Shown: positions 8,521-17,619, counted from the first letter of the stretch. The stretch is DNA of 22,500 nt from Chrysomallon squamiferum (GCA_012295275.1 CM022665.1:17979150-18001649), one strand, 5' to 3'. The notes: generated by a model not told the origin, from the sequence alone. Numbers and translations: made by a program.

Positions 8521-9084
8521 CTGTAAACATTTCTAACTTGGTAAATATTTAAACTGTTCTGACACACAGCAAGAAATAAATCATCTCCTTTAGCAAAATC
8601 AATAGAAAGAGAAAAAGAATTTTTGACTTACAGATATATACATTTCAAATATATCACAGTCTTGCTACAACCCAAAATAGCTGAAATACTTGCCTCTGTC
8701 TTGATAGACTGCAGAATCAGCCCTCTTTTGAAACCCCTTTGGGCTATATCACATTCTGGCCAGGGTCCCAATAAGTGGTATATCAAAGGCCATGCATGCA
8801 TGCTGTGTGTGTTTTCTGTGTGAAATTGAATACAAAAATAGATATTTCCTGATTTAACCATGCAAACATTTCATGATTGTTCATAGCAGGGATTATTTAT
8901 CTCAAAATATTTATTTTTTCTTCAGTTTGATTATTTTCATCTCTCTTTTCCTCTAGTTTTATTCACCCAAAAATAGTTTCAGTCACTCTTGGGGGAATTA
9001 TTCACCAGCATGTAAAGCACTGATCTACAGACAATCTTTAGTTGTAATTGGTTATAAAACAAAAACAAATAATTGTCACTGACC
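8521..9084. other. Unique sequence with overlapping open frames
   Basis: Between 8623 and 8861 both strands are open (66 codons plus strand, 77 codons minus strand), and the translations are not of low complexity, e.g. HSGQGPNKWYIKGHAC on the plus strand. There is no splice context or family match I can point to, and two opposed frames over the same bases favour chance. CATGCATGCATGC at about 8791-8803 is a short alternating palindrome. Confidence 0.4.
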
Positions 9085-9615
9085 AACAGACATTTCATGA
9101 CATTCACCAATTAAAACTGAACTATTTTCATCAGTGAAATTTCTTGATTATCATCAGTAGACATTTCAGTAGATATTTTAACACATATTCCCTGATAATT
9201 ACAAGTAGAGATTTCAACAGACATTTTATCGTTAATACTAGTAGATATTTCATAACTTTCAGTAATGGATGCTTCATGACAATACCAGACAATTAGCTGG
9301 ATTAAGTAGATTATATCTAGTAGATATATCTATTTGATCAATATGGCTAGTATCAACAGACTTTTGATGACAACATCAAAGAGAAATATTTCTAGATCTG
9401 GTAGGCATGTCTACTTGATTAGTAATATTGGTAGACATTTCATAGCTGTTACTAATAGACATCTCATGATTACTATCAGTAGACATCTTAGAAAAATGTT
9501 GCTAGATCTGGTAGATACATCTTCATCATTAATATCAACAGACATTTGATAAACAGCATCAAAAAGAAAAGTTGCTAGACATATCTACTTGATTAATATC
9601 AGTGGACATTTCATG
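9085..9615. repeat. Degenerate tandem array, unit ~36-37 bp
   Basis: The core AGTAGACATTTCATGA with variants (AGATATTT, AGACATCT, AGACTTTTGATGA) recurs across the interval. A second landmark, CTAG(ATCTG)GTAG with TCTACTTGAT after it, occurs at 9317, 9392, 9502 and 9575. Its spacings of 75, 110 and 73 are close to two, three and two monomers. The 71-codon frame 9334-9549 is a translation of the repeat (NRH and GRH strings) and is not annotated. Confidence 0.85.
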
Positions 9616-9839
9616 ACACCACCTAAGAAACCATCTGCTGGATTCAGTGTGTGCTGTGTTATTAATCTTTCTGCTCATGTTCGACTGCAACTTTGTCCAC
9701 TTACTGGTTTTATTGCTTGTAGCAAATTGGCTGAAGCTCTGGGGAAGCTGTTCTAATCAGGCATTTCAGTGTCCATGTTCTCTGGATTCTTGTCTTCGGT
9801 TGTGTTTTTGCTGCTTCAGTGATTTCTCACTGAAATCAT
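9616..9839. other. Unique sequence of mixed composition
   Basis: It holds the start of a 117-codon frame (9647-10000). Its first 65 residues are hydrophobic then Cys-rich (e.g. SCSNQAFQCPCSLDSC), after which the frame dissolves into the TG repeat, so it is not annotated as a gene. Confidence 0.45.
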
Positions 9840-10062
9840 TGTATGTGTATGTTCTATGTGTGTACGTGTGTGTATGTTTCTTCTTCTATGTGTGTGTATG
9901 TGCATGTGTGTGTGTCTCTCTCTGTATGTATGTCTGTGTGTATATGTGTGTATCTGTGTATGTGTATGTGTGTGCCTATGTGTTTTTCTGTGCAGTGTGA
10001 GTGTGTACAGTTGTGTATTGTGGGTGTTTCGGTGTGTTGTGTGTACATATGTGCATGTCTAT
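9840..10062. repeat. TG / TATG microsatellite, interrupted
   Basis: TGTGTG and TATG units run for about 220 bases with short pyrimidine and unique interruptions. Open frames on both strands here are V/C/M/Y or H/T repeat translations. Confidence 0.92.
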
Positions 10063-10150
10063 GTTATTAAACTGTTAGATATTACATTGTTTTTCATATC
10101 ATTTAGTATATCTAAAACAAATTTTATTACTGAACTTCTTTTTCAAATCA

Positions 10151-10172
10151 TTTATATATTTATTTATTTATT

Positions 10173-10214
<42 letters not shown>
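10151..10214. repeat. TTTA then TTA microsatellite
   Basis: Six to seven TTTA units pass directly into about ten TTA units. The change of unit without a break suggests expansion of a mutated copy. Confidence 0.95.
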
Positions 10215-10489
10215 TGTAACAGATGGCTTAAAGGTTTTGTGTAATTTTATTTATTTATGAAAAATTTATTTATACTGGCTGATCAGCCTATCTCATGTTC
10301 CAACTATGGCTCCTCATTACTGGTATTCAAAAAACTGTAGTATACAATTTCATTTCTATCTGAAAGTGCAAGTAAACTTTTTTTTTTACTGATAATGAGA
10401 GTAAAGTGGCAGCAGTGAAAAAAAACAAAAAAAACAAAAAACAAAAACAAGAAAGAAAAAATAATAAATCTTAATTGACACCTAATAAC
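10215..10489. other. Unique sequence with interrupted A runs
   Basis: AT-rich, with AAAAAAAAC-type units near 10418-10450 (five to eight A separated by single C). No gene visible. Confidence 0.6.
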
Positions 10490-10810
10490 CATTTGTATTA
10501 AAACATGTCCGGGTTTTGTTAAACAAACATTTATCTCTTCATGTGTGAAGATTCCAGACTGAATGTTTTAATGTTTATTACTTTTCTTTCTGTTACTGTC
10601 ACTCATATGACCTTTGACCTTCACATAACTAGTCTAATGTGTCTGGTTTATCATTTAGCATGATTAATGTCTGAGATTCTCTCCTCACCTGATCATCATC
10701 AATAATTTAGACATCTTGTCCAGTTTCTACATTATTTAGTGACCACTGTGTCTAAAGTCATCAAACATTACCTAGATGTATGTTCCCAAACATGTTGAAT
10801 AAACATGAAA
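10490..10810. other. Repeat-poor segment, possible regulatory element
   Basis: Unlike its neighbours it holds no simple repeat for over 300 bases. It includes GTTAAACAAACA near 10518, similar to forkhead-factor sites, and an exact DR1 element at 10608. No open frame of interest. A regulatory role is inference only. Confidence 0.25.
10608..10620 (-). promoter_or_regulatory. Exact DR1 nuclear-receptor element
   Basis: The plus strand reads TGACCTTTGACCT. Its complement, AGGTCAAAGGTCA, is two perfect AGGTCA half-sites in direct order with one spacer base. DR1 is the known site type for HNF4, COUP-TF/SVP and RXR homo- or heterodimers. At 13 exact bases it is rare by chance in a window this size. 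No nearby gene is visible for it to act on. Confidence 0.4.
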
Positions 10811-11048
10811 TGTAATGGTGTTATATACTTAATATACACTTTACTGTAGAATTTTTTTTTTTAATTTGCAGAAAAAAAAAAAAAAAAAAAAAAAAATGTT
10901 TAATGGCTTTCTATACTTATTATATACTTCAAAGAAGAAAAAAATACACCAGTTATAATTCAGAGGTGTTTTTTTTTTAATTTGCAGACTAAAAACCCCA
11001 ATATTTAATGGCATTCTATACTTATGTACTTCACAGAGTAAAAAAAGA
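10811..11048. repeat. Three-copy repeat, unit ~90-116 bp, with poly(A)
   Basis: TAATGG followed by a CTTTCTATACTTATTATATACTT-like block occurs at 10813, 10901 and 11006. Between copies, a T run followed by AATTTGCAG occurs at 10863 and 10979 (116 apart). The middle copy has a 25-base A run at 10872-10896 where the third has ACTAAAAACCCCA, so the homopolymer expanded inside the unit. Confidence 0.8.
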
Positions 11049-11264
11049 AATAAGAAATGTTTTTTAAGTTGAAAGTGTGCAGCCTGAAAAGATTAATGAT
11101 GGCTGTGTTTAAAACAGATGTGGTTATCTACTATAGTGTATTTAGAAACAGAAACATTACAGGTGTAATTAGTTTATTTAATAAATTCATAAAATTCGAC
11201 TTTCCAAAATGAGATAATCCTGATGTTTATTTTTGTTAGCATAATTACTTTAAAATAGTTCTTA
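11049..11264. other. Unique AT-rich sequence
   Basis: No gene or repeat can be supported. Confidence 0.5.
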
Positions 11265-11520
11265 GGTATCCTTCTCTCATCTTTTTCTATTTCTCCATCT
11301 TTATCTCTGTCTATCTGTATTTGTTTATCTCTCTATTTGTCCATTTGTCTGTCTGTATCTATCTGTCAGTCTATCCATTTAATTTCCTATCTACCTGTCT
11401 GCCTGCCTAGATGTCTATCTGTGTATCTTTATTTGTCTATTTATCTATCTCAGAATTTCTGAATCTCAGCCTTCTTTCATTCTCTCATTCCTACTTGTTC
11501 TATCTCACCTCATTCTTTTG
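11265..11520. repeat. TCTA/TGTC tetranucleotide block, copy A
   Basis: Imperfect TATC, TGTC and TGCC units, followed by TTTCATTCTCTCATTCCTACTTG ending near 11496. Together with the next block it forms a diverged duplication of about 245-258 bases. Confidence 0.8.
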
Positions 11521-11559
11521 TTTCTATCTCTCTCTGCTTTTTAATTAAATTTATCTACC

Positions 11560-11689
11560 TCTATCCATCTGTTTGTCAATTTGTCTATTTCAGTATATCT
11601 ATTTACTTTCCTATATATCTGTCTGTCTAACTACCCACCTGTCTGCCTGCTTGGACATTAATCTGTATGTCTTTATTTATCTATGCTTC

Positions 11690-11720
<31 letters not shown>

Positions 11721-11760
11721 GTCACTTTCCTCTTTCATTCTCTCATTCCTACTTGCTGTA
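11560..11760. repeat. TCTA/TGTC tetranucleotide block, copy B with CT expansion
   Basis: The order of landmarks repeats that of copy A: ACCTGTCTGCCTGC (11637, against 11393), a CTTTATTTATCTAT-like string (near 11668, against 11428), then TCATTCTCTCATTCCTACTTG (11735, exactly as at 11477). Copy B has gained (CT)n at about 11695-11720, which explains the larger offset on the right. Confidence 0.8.
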
Positions 11761-11826
11761 ATTGTTTCTCTCCATTTTTTTTCTTTCTGTTGTTCTCTCC
11801 TTTTCTATTTATTTTATTCCTTTATT

Positions 11827-11828
<2 letters not shown>

Positions 11829-11893
<65 letters not shown>

Positions 11894-11909
11894 CTCTCTC
11901 TCTCTCTCC
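11829..11909. repeat. Long (CT)n microsatellite
   Basis: About 62 bases of uninterrupted CT followed by CCCC and further CT units. Open frames through it are Ser/Leu alternations. Confidence 0.98.
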
Positions 11910-12009
11910 TTTTATTCATTATCCTATTTGTTTTTCATTTCCACTATTTTGTTTTCATTGTATCTGGTCCATTAGATTTTATTTTTTTACTAATTGCTTT
12001 GAACAAAAG

Positions 12010-12255
12010 CATTTAGCAACAGTTCAGCCATAATGAGAAATTAATTGAATAATATAATAAACTTTCTTCAAATTCTTCTGGCAACACTTAACAAAACTGA
12101 GAAAACAAGAAAGAAAAAAAAAATTATGTTTTTAAAATAATAATCCACTAATTTGAAATTAATAAAAATAATTGAATAAACTTGTTATCAACAACACTCA
12201 ACAGAAATGAGGAAACAAGAATTTTTTCTTTTTTTAAATTTAATAATCTACTAAT
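12010..12255. repeat. Degenerate repeat, unit ~110 bp, two to three copies
   Basis: CAACACTTAACAAAACTGAG at 12082 matches CAACACTCAACAGAAATGAG at 12192. Both continue GAAAACAAGAA or GGAAACAAGAA, a T-rich block, then AATAATCYACTAATT. A third, weaker copy starts at GCAACAGTTCAGCC near 12016. TAATTGAATAA appears in the two intervals between. Confidence 0.75.
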
Positions 12256-12469
12256 TAGCCAAACCATACTATTTCTGATTTAATAACTGAAGACTGTTAA
12301 AAATAATTTAGCCAACTTTTGGATTTTCTGCGGACAAATGAAAACAATTGTGTCCTTTTAATTAGTTGTAATATCTTACAGACTTTCAGGTTAAAATGTC
12401 TACAGGATCACAGAAAATCCTTGGGTTTTTAATTTTTAAATTTTTTCTCAGACAGTATAGATCCATTTT
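12256..12469. other. AT-rich sequence, possibly decayed edge of next array
   Basis: Single matches to the next array's unit (CAGAAAATCC near 12410, AGATCCA near 12459) suggest worn outer copies. The 74-codon frame at 12396-12620 enters the array and is discounted. Confidence 0.4.
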
Positions 12470-13170
12470 TATTAACAATCCAGGCAAATCCATGGCCAGC
12501 TCAGAAAAAATGCAAATCTACAGTCCTGTTTTTGGTCTTTGTAAAACATTGCTTTATTGTGATTACTGTAAGAATCATAGTGCTTTCATAATTACTAAGA
12601 AATCCATTGTCCTGTTATGATTTCTGAAAACCTATGGTCCTCTCATAATCACTGTAAATCTATAATCTTTCTTGATAAATGGAAATCTAAAGAACCTTCC
12701 TGATCAGGGAAAATCTTTACTCCTCTTGTGATGATCATAAATTCATGGTCCTTTACCAATAAATGCAAATCTATAATCCTTTCCTGATAAATGCTAATCC
12801 TTGGTCCTCTTGTGATTGCCATAAATCCAAATTACTGATATGTACAAATCCACAGTACTCTTGTGTTCATCATAAATCTACAGTTCTTTCTTGATCAGTG
12901 CAAATCCATAGTCCTCTTGTGTTCATCATAAATCTACAGTCCTTTCTTGATCAGTGCAAATCCATAGTCCTCTTGTGTTCATCATAAATCTACAGTCCTT
13001 TATTGATCAGTGCAAATCCATAGTCCACAGTGAAGATTGCAAATCCATGGTTCTTTTCTGAATTCTGCAAATCCATAGTCCCTTCACAATCTTTGCCATC
13101 CATTATCCCCTCATGATTATTACAAAACACAGCCCTGTCCTGATCACTAGCAAATCTATTGCCTTACATT
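12470..13170. repeat. 28-bp monomer array with 56-bp higher-order unit
   Basis: The monomer has the form TGCAAATCCATAGTCCTCTT plus eight more bases such as GTGATCAT. GCAAATC anchors at 12484 and 12512 are 28 apart. At the right the pair of monomers has become a 56-base unit: AAATCTACAG anchors fall at 12874, 12930 and 12986, with only one or two differences between these copies. About 25 monomers fit in the interval. Outer monomers are worn and the central 56-base units are nearly identical, the usual pattern for arrays that homogenise in the middle. No open frame spans it. Confidence 0.93.
12510..12517 (+). promoter_or_regulatory. Octamer ATGCAAAT inside the array
   Basis: An exact match to the POU-factor octamer. 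A second exact copy lies at 12763-12770, and GTGCAAAT or TTGCAAAT occur in several other monomers, so the motif comes from the repeat unit. A regulatory role is speculative. Confidence 0.2.
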
Positions 13171-13480
13171 ATTAGTTTTTCTCATCCCCGGGTCATCCAG
13201 GATAAGCTGTCTGATATCCCATATGTCACAGATTATTTGACCATTGGTCAGTGGTCAGTGGAGATCTCAGTGATTATTCAGACTGGCTGACCATTCTTTG
13301 TACGAGAATGGTGACTTTGAACAAGTCGGAGATTACAGACATTATATTAATTACAACACTGCAGGGATTCATTTGAGAAATTAAAATGGTCACCTCGACA
13401 AAGCCAGGACATTCTTGTTTTGTGTTCCATATTGATTGAGCAGACGGAATGGACCAGCTAATAAAACCCATCAGTTCTTT
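13171..13480. other. Unique sequence, less AT-rich
   Basis: Contains GGTCAGT twice in tandem at about 13246-13260. GAGAATGGTGACTTTGAACA near 13306 and AAAATGGTCACCTCGACA near 13382 look like distant copies about 76 bases apart. It holds the C-terminal half of a 144-codon minus-strand frame that is otherwise made of the next repeat. Confidence 0.45.
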
Positions 13481-13484
13481 CTTT

Positions 13485-13632
13485 TTAATGTGGAAAGATT
13501 TCATGAAATTATTTTGTATTAAAGATTTTGTGCAGTTATGTGAAAGATTTTGTGGAATTATTTTGTGTGAATGATTTTGTGAAATTTTTTTTATGAAAGA
13601 TTTCATAAAATTATTATTTATGAATGATAATA
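13485..13632. repeat. Degenerate tandem array, unit ~27 bp
   Basis: GAAAGATTTTGTGGAATTAT and close variants recur about five to six times, with AAGATT or ATGATT anchors near 13495, 13522, 13544, 13572, 13598 and 13624. The minus-strand translation shows the same repeat as NNFMKSF and SQNHSHK-like strings. Confidence 0.85.
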
Positions 13633-13689
13633 AGCCACATATAATATTCATTTCTACATCAGTTATTTTTTCAGACATTCCCTTAATAT

Positions 13690-14030
13690 ATAGTTTTTTA
13701 ATATCCACTATTTTTATCCATTATTTTTAGACATATTTACATCTACTGTTTCTGTCACGTTTATGTCAACTAATTTTCAGTTACCATTAATTTGATATAT
13801 TCACCCCACCACCCACCAGTTACTTTTATGTTCTTTCCCAACTATTTTTACATTTCTGTTCCCAGCCATTATCTTCAGTTACTTCCCCCACCTGATGTTT
13901 TTACAGTTATTTTCAAAACATCATTTTTGCATTATCCAGCCCATGAATTTTACATTTTCTCACAGAAACTATTTTTTATTTCTACACCAGTGTTTCACAC
14001 TAACCTTTTCCTTCTAGTGTTTTGTGGTTA
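13690..14030. repeat. Possible very worn repeat, unit ~25-35 bp
   Basis: CAGTTACTT, CAACTATTTTTACAT, CAGCCATTATCTTCAGTTACTT and ACAGTTATTTTC recur at irregular distances. The pattern suggests an old array, but the period is not firm. A 79-codon plus frame (13792-14031) crosses it and is not considered real. Confidence 0.4.
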
Positions 14031-14040
14031 ATGTCAGACA

Positions 14041-14370
14041 CTTTCTTCAGTGCTATTCTATACTGCATGTTGTGAAGATAAATGTTGTCATTTCTGTTAC
14101 ATGTAAAATCTGCATATGTCATTATCTGTGTCTGATTGTCTGTGTGTGCAGTATCTGTTGCTGATAAATAATTTTAAAAATGAGTTTGTATGAGTAACAG
14201 ATTCTCACAACTTCACACTCTGAAATAGAACAGTTTTTTTTGTTGTTTTATTTTATTTTGTAACACATTTTTCTACAAACAAACAAAAATATAACCTGTA
14301 ATAACTCAAAATTTATCTCTAACAAATGCTCATAACTTAAACACAGACCAAGGAACTGACATATATTCAT
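14041..14370. other. Unique AT-rich sequence
   Basis: No gene, RNA or clear repeat is visible. Confidence 0.5.
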
Positions 14371-14371
14371 G

Positions 14372-14416
14372 GGTGTAACCTACATAGATCCAGGGGTATA
14401 AACTATATAGATCCAG
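14372..14416. repeat. Two-copy 23-bp repeat
   Basis: GTAACCTACATAGATCCAGG is followed by GTATAAACTATATAGATCCAG. It directly abuts the 166-bp duplication. Confidence 0.7.
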
Positions 14417-14813
14417 ACTAATTACTAAATATTATTTTTTAAATACAGTCATTTCATTACTCGAGTAGATTAAAGTAGACTAAACAGTGAAGGATAAATA
14501 CTAAATGCTAAATATTATTTTTTAAATAATCATTTTAAATTGAAGTAGACTAAAGTAGACTAAATAATGAAGGATAAAACAAACTAATTACTAAATATTA
14601 TTTTTTAAATACAGTCATTTCATTACTCGAGTAGATTAAAGTAGACTAAACAGTGAAGGATAAATACTAAATGCTAAATATTATTTTTTAAATAATCATT
14701 TTAAATTGAAGTAGACTAAAGTAGACTAAATAATGAAGGATAAAACAAACTAATTACTAAATATTATTTTCAAAATACAGACATTTTAAAATTCAGTAGA
14801 CTAAAGCTGACAG
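14417..14813. repeat. 166-bp unit, two identical copies plus a partial third
   Basis: Copy one runs 14417-14582 and copy two 14583-14748. By eye I find no difference between them over 166 bases. A third, partial and diverged copy runs from 14749 to about 14813. Each 166-base unit is itself two halves of about 83 bases: both contain CTAAATATTATTTTTTAAAT, GTAGACTAAA and a GTGAAGGATAAA or ATGAAGGATAAA block. So an old 83-base duplication was copied again recently as a pair. Confidence 0.95.
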
Positions 14814-15310
14814 AAGTGGAGATGTTTACTGATATTTCAAACAGATGTAGACATGGTGTCAAAGAGATATTTAACAAATACCAATAATAAATCAGAGCTG
14901 ATAAGCTGCATATTTTAATCCAATGAAATTATTTCTATATTCTTTCTCTGTGTGAGCTATTTTGGGCAGTGATTACTTCTCCAGATCTTGTGTCAAATTA
15001 CCAGATGAATTGGAATAGCCTACAATGATGGTCAATGCTATATGAAACCGGATGGAGATATCACCATACTGAAACTTACTTTTGTTTCTTAATGGTAGAG
15101 TAGCTGTCTCAGAAATGTTTGGTTAGAGGATCTGTCCTTGTAGCCAAAGCTCTTGTATAAAAAGCTGTGGTTTGTGCTTTCATGTGTGTAGGAAATTTTA
15201 TTTGAAACTTTCTGGTAGAATAGTTTGTGGAATGATGATAGTGAGGTTCCTGTCTTTTATTATCATCATAAAATAATATATGAACACCTAACAGCCACTG
15301 ATAGAAATGT
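14814..15310. other. Unique sequence, no gene
   Basis: One plus frame (14956-15273) has four stops in 106 codons and ends in a cysteine-rich stretch (RICPCSQSSCIKSCGLC). This is fewer stops than expected, but not by enough to call a pseudogene. Confidence 0.4.
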
Positions 15311-15316
15311 TAGTTG

Positions 15317-15590
15317 AGGTGTCATTTAAACAATATTTATTTGTTCATTTATCCATCCATCTGTCACTTCATCTGTCCATTTGTTTGTGCATCCTCCTCT
15401 GCAATGTATATAGTCCAAATACTTTTCCATTAATAAATATTAATATAAAAGTTTATTTAGGTGTCATTAGATGACTACAGTATGATTGTTCATTTATTCA
15501 TCCATCAGTATATCCATTCATCAGTTTGTTCATCCATCTGTCTATCTGTTCATCCATCTATCAGTTTATCCTTTCATTCTTTGACTCCAG
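15317..15590. repeat. CATC/CATT-rich block, two diverged copies
   Basis: AGGTGTCATT at 15317 and again at 15459 (142 apart) is followed in both cases by TTGTTCATTTAT and imperfect CATC units, so the microsatellite was duplicated with its flank. The right copy is longer. Confidence 0.8.
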
Positions 15591-15614
15591 TTTCTCCTAA
15601 CAGCTCATTTAACT

Positions 15615-15685
15615 AAAAAAAAAAAAAATAATAATAAAAATAAATACATTCAAATAAATAATAAATAAATAAATTAATAAATAAT

Positions 15686-15744
<59 letters not shown>

Positions 15745-15750
15745 TAATAA
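15615..15750. repeat. Poly(A), AAAT and long (AAT)n
   Basis: Fourteen A at 15615-15628 lead to AAAT units and then to about 21 consecutive AAT units. The layout (A run, then A-rich microsatellite) is common after retroposed tails, but no retroposon body is recognisable at its left. Confidence 0.93.
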
Positions 15751-15970
15751 TGTAACAAACTAAAATACATTCTTCCTCTTCCTGGCTATTCCACACCTCT
15801 GTAGAGCATACACCTGTCATGAGTTGTTACTACAGGTTCAGTGAAATTAAAGACGATTTTTAATTCAGAGTTTCATGACTGAGTGACCACGCCATGTGTT
15901 TTGATCCACTGCCTGTCACAGCTCACTTAATCTCCCCATTAAGAAGTATAATTACCTGTGAATGATGGGT
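15751..15970. other. Unique sequence, less AT-rich
   Basis: No open frame or RNA gene supported. Confidence 0.5.
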
Positions 15971-15971
15971 A

Positions 15972-16003
<32 letters not shown>

Positions 16004-16310
16004 TCTGTCTCTCTGTCTCTCTCTCTGTCAGTCTGTCTATCCCCCCCCCTCTCTCTCTTGCTCTCTGTCTGTCCATCTCTCTCTCTCTCTATCTGGGTGT
16101 GTGTCTGTGTTTATGTATGTGTGCATACATGCATATCTCTCTCCCTTCTCATGTCTCTTTCTCTGTATCTCTCTCCTTTCCTCTCTATATATCTCTTTCA
16201 AATATCTCTAATTATCTCTCTTTTCCTCTCACTCTCTCTCACTCTCTCTCTATCTCTTTCCCTATCACTGTCTATTTCTCTCTTTCTATCTCTCTCTCCC
16301 TCTCCCTCAG
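15972..16310. repeat. CT-rich microsatellite with C and TG interruptions
   Basis: CTCTCT units with TGTC interruptions, an eight- to nine-base C run near 16041, a TGTGTG/TATG patch near 16098-16130, then CTCT and TATC units. The 136- and 123-codon frames here are Ser/Leu alternations. Confidence 0.95.
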
Positions 16311-16389
16311 TCTCCATCACATTCTATTTCTGAAAACACCTTGTACTGGACCTAAGATGTTCCTTTAAATTGATCACCTGTGGAAAAGC

Positions 16390-16407
16390 TTTTTTTTTTT
16401 TTTTTTT
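16390..16407. repeat. Poly(T) run, 18 bases
   Basis: An uninterrupted homopolymer, with no retroposon body identified on either side. Confidence 0.85.
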
Positions 16408-16814
16408 AAATAGTGTTGGCAGCTGAGATGTCAAATGGTTAACGAGTAGGTTTGTAAATCAGATTGAAGATAAAAAAAAAAATTCTCTGATTGGATGGAG
16501 AGAGTCGGACACAAAGTTTTTACCATTCTGTTTGTTCAGAGACAGGTAAAGAGAGAGGAATTCATGGACATCTAATCTTGTGTGTTGTTAGTTATTTGTT
16601 TGGAATTATATACCATAAGCAGTGTGTAGAAACAAAATGGTGAGAATTAGCTGATATTTTATTTTGGAATTATATTATAAAAATGTTAAATAAAAGTGCT
16701 ATTATTTCATAAATTTGTTAATTAACTGAGATATGTATAATAAATATATTAATCAATTGAGTTATTGCAATTAAATAAAACAATTTCAGGATGAATAATT
16801 ATTTCATTTTGATA
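16408..16814. other. Unique AT-rich sequence
   Basis: No gene visible. AATTAACTGAGATATGTATAATAAATAT-like text is partly repeated about 35 bases later, possibly the decayed edge of the next array. Confidence 0.45.
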
Positions 16815-17275
16815 TTTATACAGCTATAGAGAAGAATTATTGTATAAGTTATATGAAAATTTCATCAGCTATGTAAATATCTCTGTTACATACATGGTAA
16901 CTTCACTAGAAAAATATCACCACTTATACAGAGATATTTAATCATTTGATAAGAGATATTTAATCATTATTCATCATTTGTGAAGAAATTGCTATCTTTT
17001 ATATAGAGAATTTCACCAGTGGTATAAATATCTCTATCATAATCTTCCAATTTTAATTCCATAGAGATATCTTATTATTTTACAGAGAACTTCATTATTT
17101 GTGAAGAATTTCACTATCTATTATAGATCTCTGTTTTACCGAAATCTTCAAATCTTAATATACAGGAATATATAACCATTATATAAAAATACCCACAACT
17201 TACACAGAGATATGAAGTTGTTAAATAGAGAATTTAACCAATTGTGTAGAAATGTCTGTTGTATAGAGAATGCCA
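16815..17275. repeat. Degenerate tandem array, unit ~30-37 bp
   Basis: TATAGAGAATTTCACCA, TATACAGAGATATTTAATCA and TAAATATCTCT blocks alternate through the interval with many variants. The same GAGATA motif appears on both strands as TATCTC, so some units may be inverted. No open frame spans it. Confidence 0.7.
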
Positions 17276-17619
17276 GGTATTTTAACAAAGCGCACTATAA
17301 AGGAAGTTTTGGTAGTGGTTTTCTTCACCTGTACTCTTTTATGTAAAATAGACTGTTTACTTTTTCAGTTTTCTACAGTTTCTCATCATAGTTTTAAACA
17401 TTGTTTGTAGGCTGAACACATTCCTGGCTTCATTAGCCTCATTTTTATTGGATGTTTTCATCATATGTTTCTTCTGTTTTCTGTTTGTTAAACTGATTTT
17501 GATTGGTTATTTCTTGTTACATACTTCTCCACATTTCTCTGACTATTGTTAACCTAGATTCCGAATTTTTATTTTTATTTCATTTATTTAAAAATGTTTT
17601 ACTTTATTTCTGAGCAATG
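17276..17619. other. Unique AT-rich, T-rich sequence
   Basis: No gene visible. Several pyrimidine-rich stretches followed by CAG (e.g. near 17370) resemble splice acceptors but lack an open frame after them. Confidence 0.5.

Noticed and set aside
8623-8861. Overlapping 66- and 77-codon frames on opposite strands
   Set aside because: No splice sites, start context or known domain. Opposed open frames over one less AT-rich stretch are readily explained by fewer stop codons there.
9647-10000. 117-codon frame with a hydrophobic start then cysteines, resembling a small secreted protein
   Set aside because: After about 65 residues the frame is nothing but TG-repeat translation. There is no cleavage-site and cysteine-framework pattern I can match, and no stop before the microsatellite.
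11667-12016. 102- and 84-codon frames on the plus strand
   Set aside because: Translation of (CT)n; no unique protein sequence of useful length.
13274-13708. Longest open frame, 144 codons on the minus strand
   Set aside because: Over a third of it translates the 27-base array at 13485-13632 (repeated NNFMKSF and SQNHSHK-like strings). The rest shows no domain, and this length is near what chance gives for the longest frame in 22.5 kb.
14956-15273. Plus-strand frame with four stops and a cysteine-rich end, possible pseudogene
   Set aside because: Four stops in 106 codons is only somewhat below the chance rate at this base composition, and no family is recognisable.
15958-16368. 136- and 123-codon frames on the plus strand
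   Set aside because: Ser/Leu alternation from CT repeats, present in overlapping frames at once, as expected for a dinucleotide tract.
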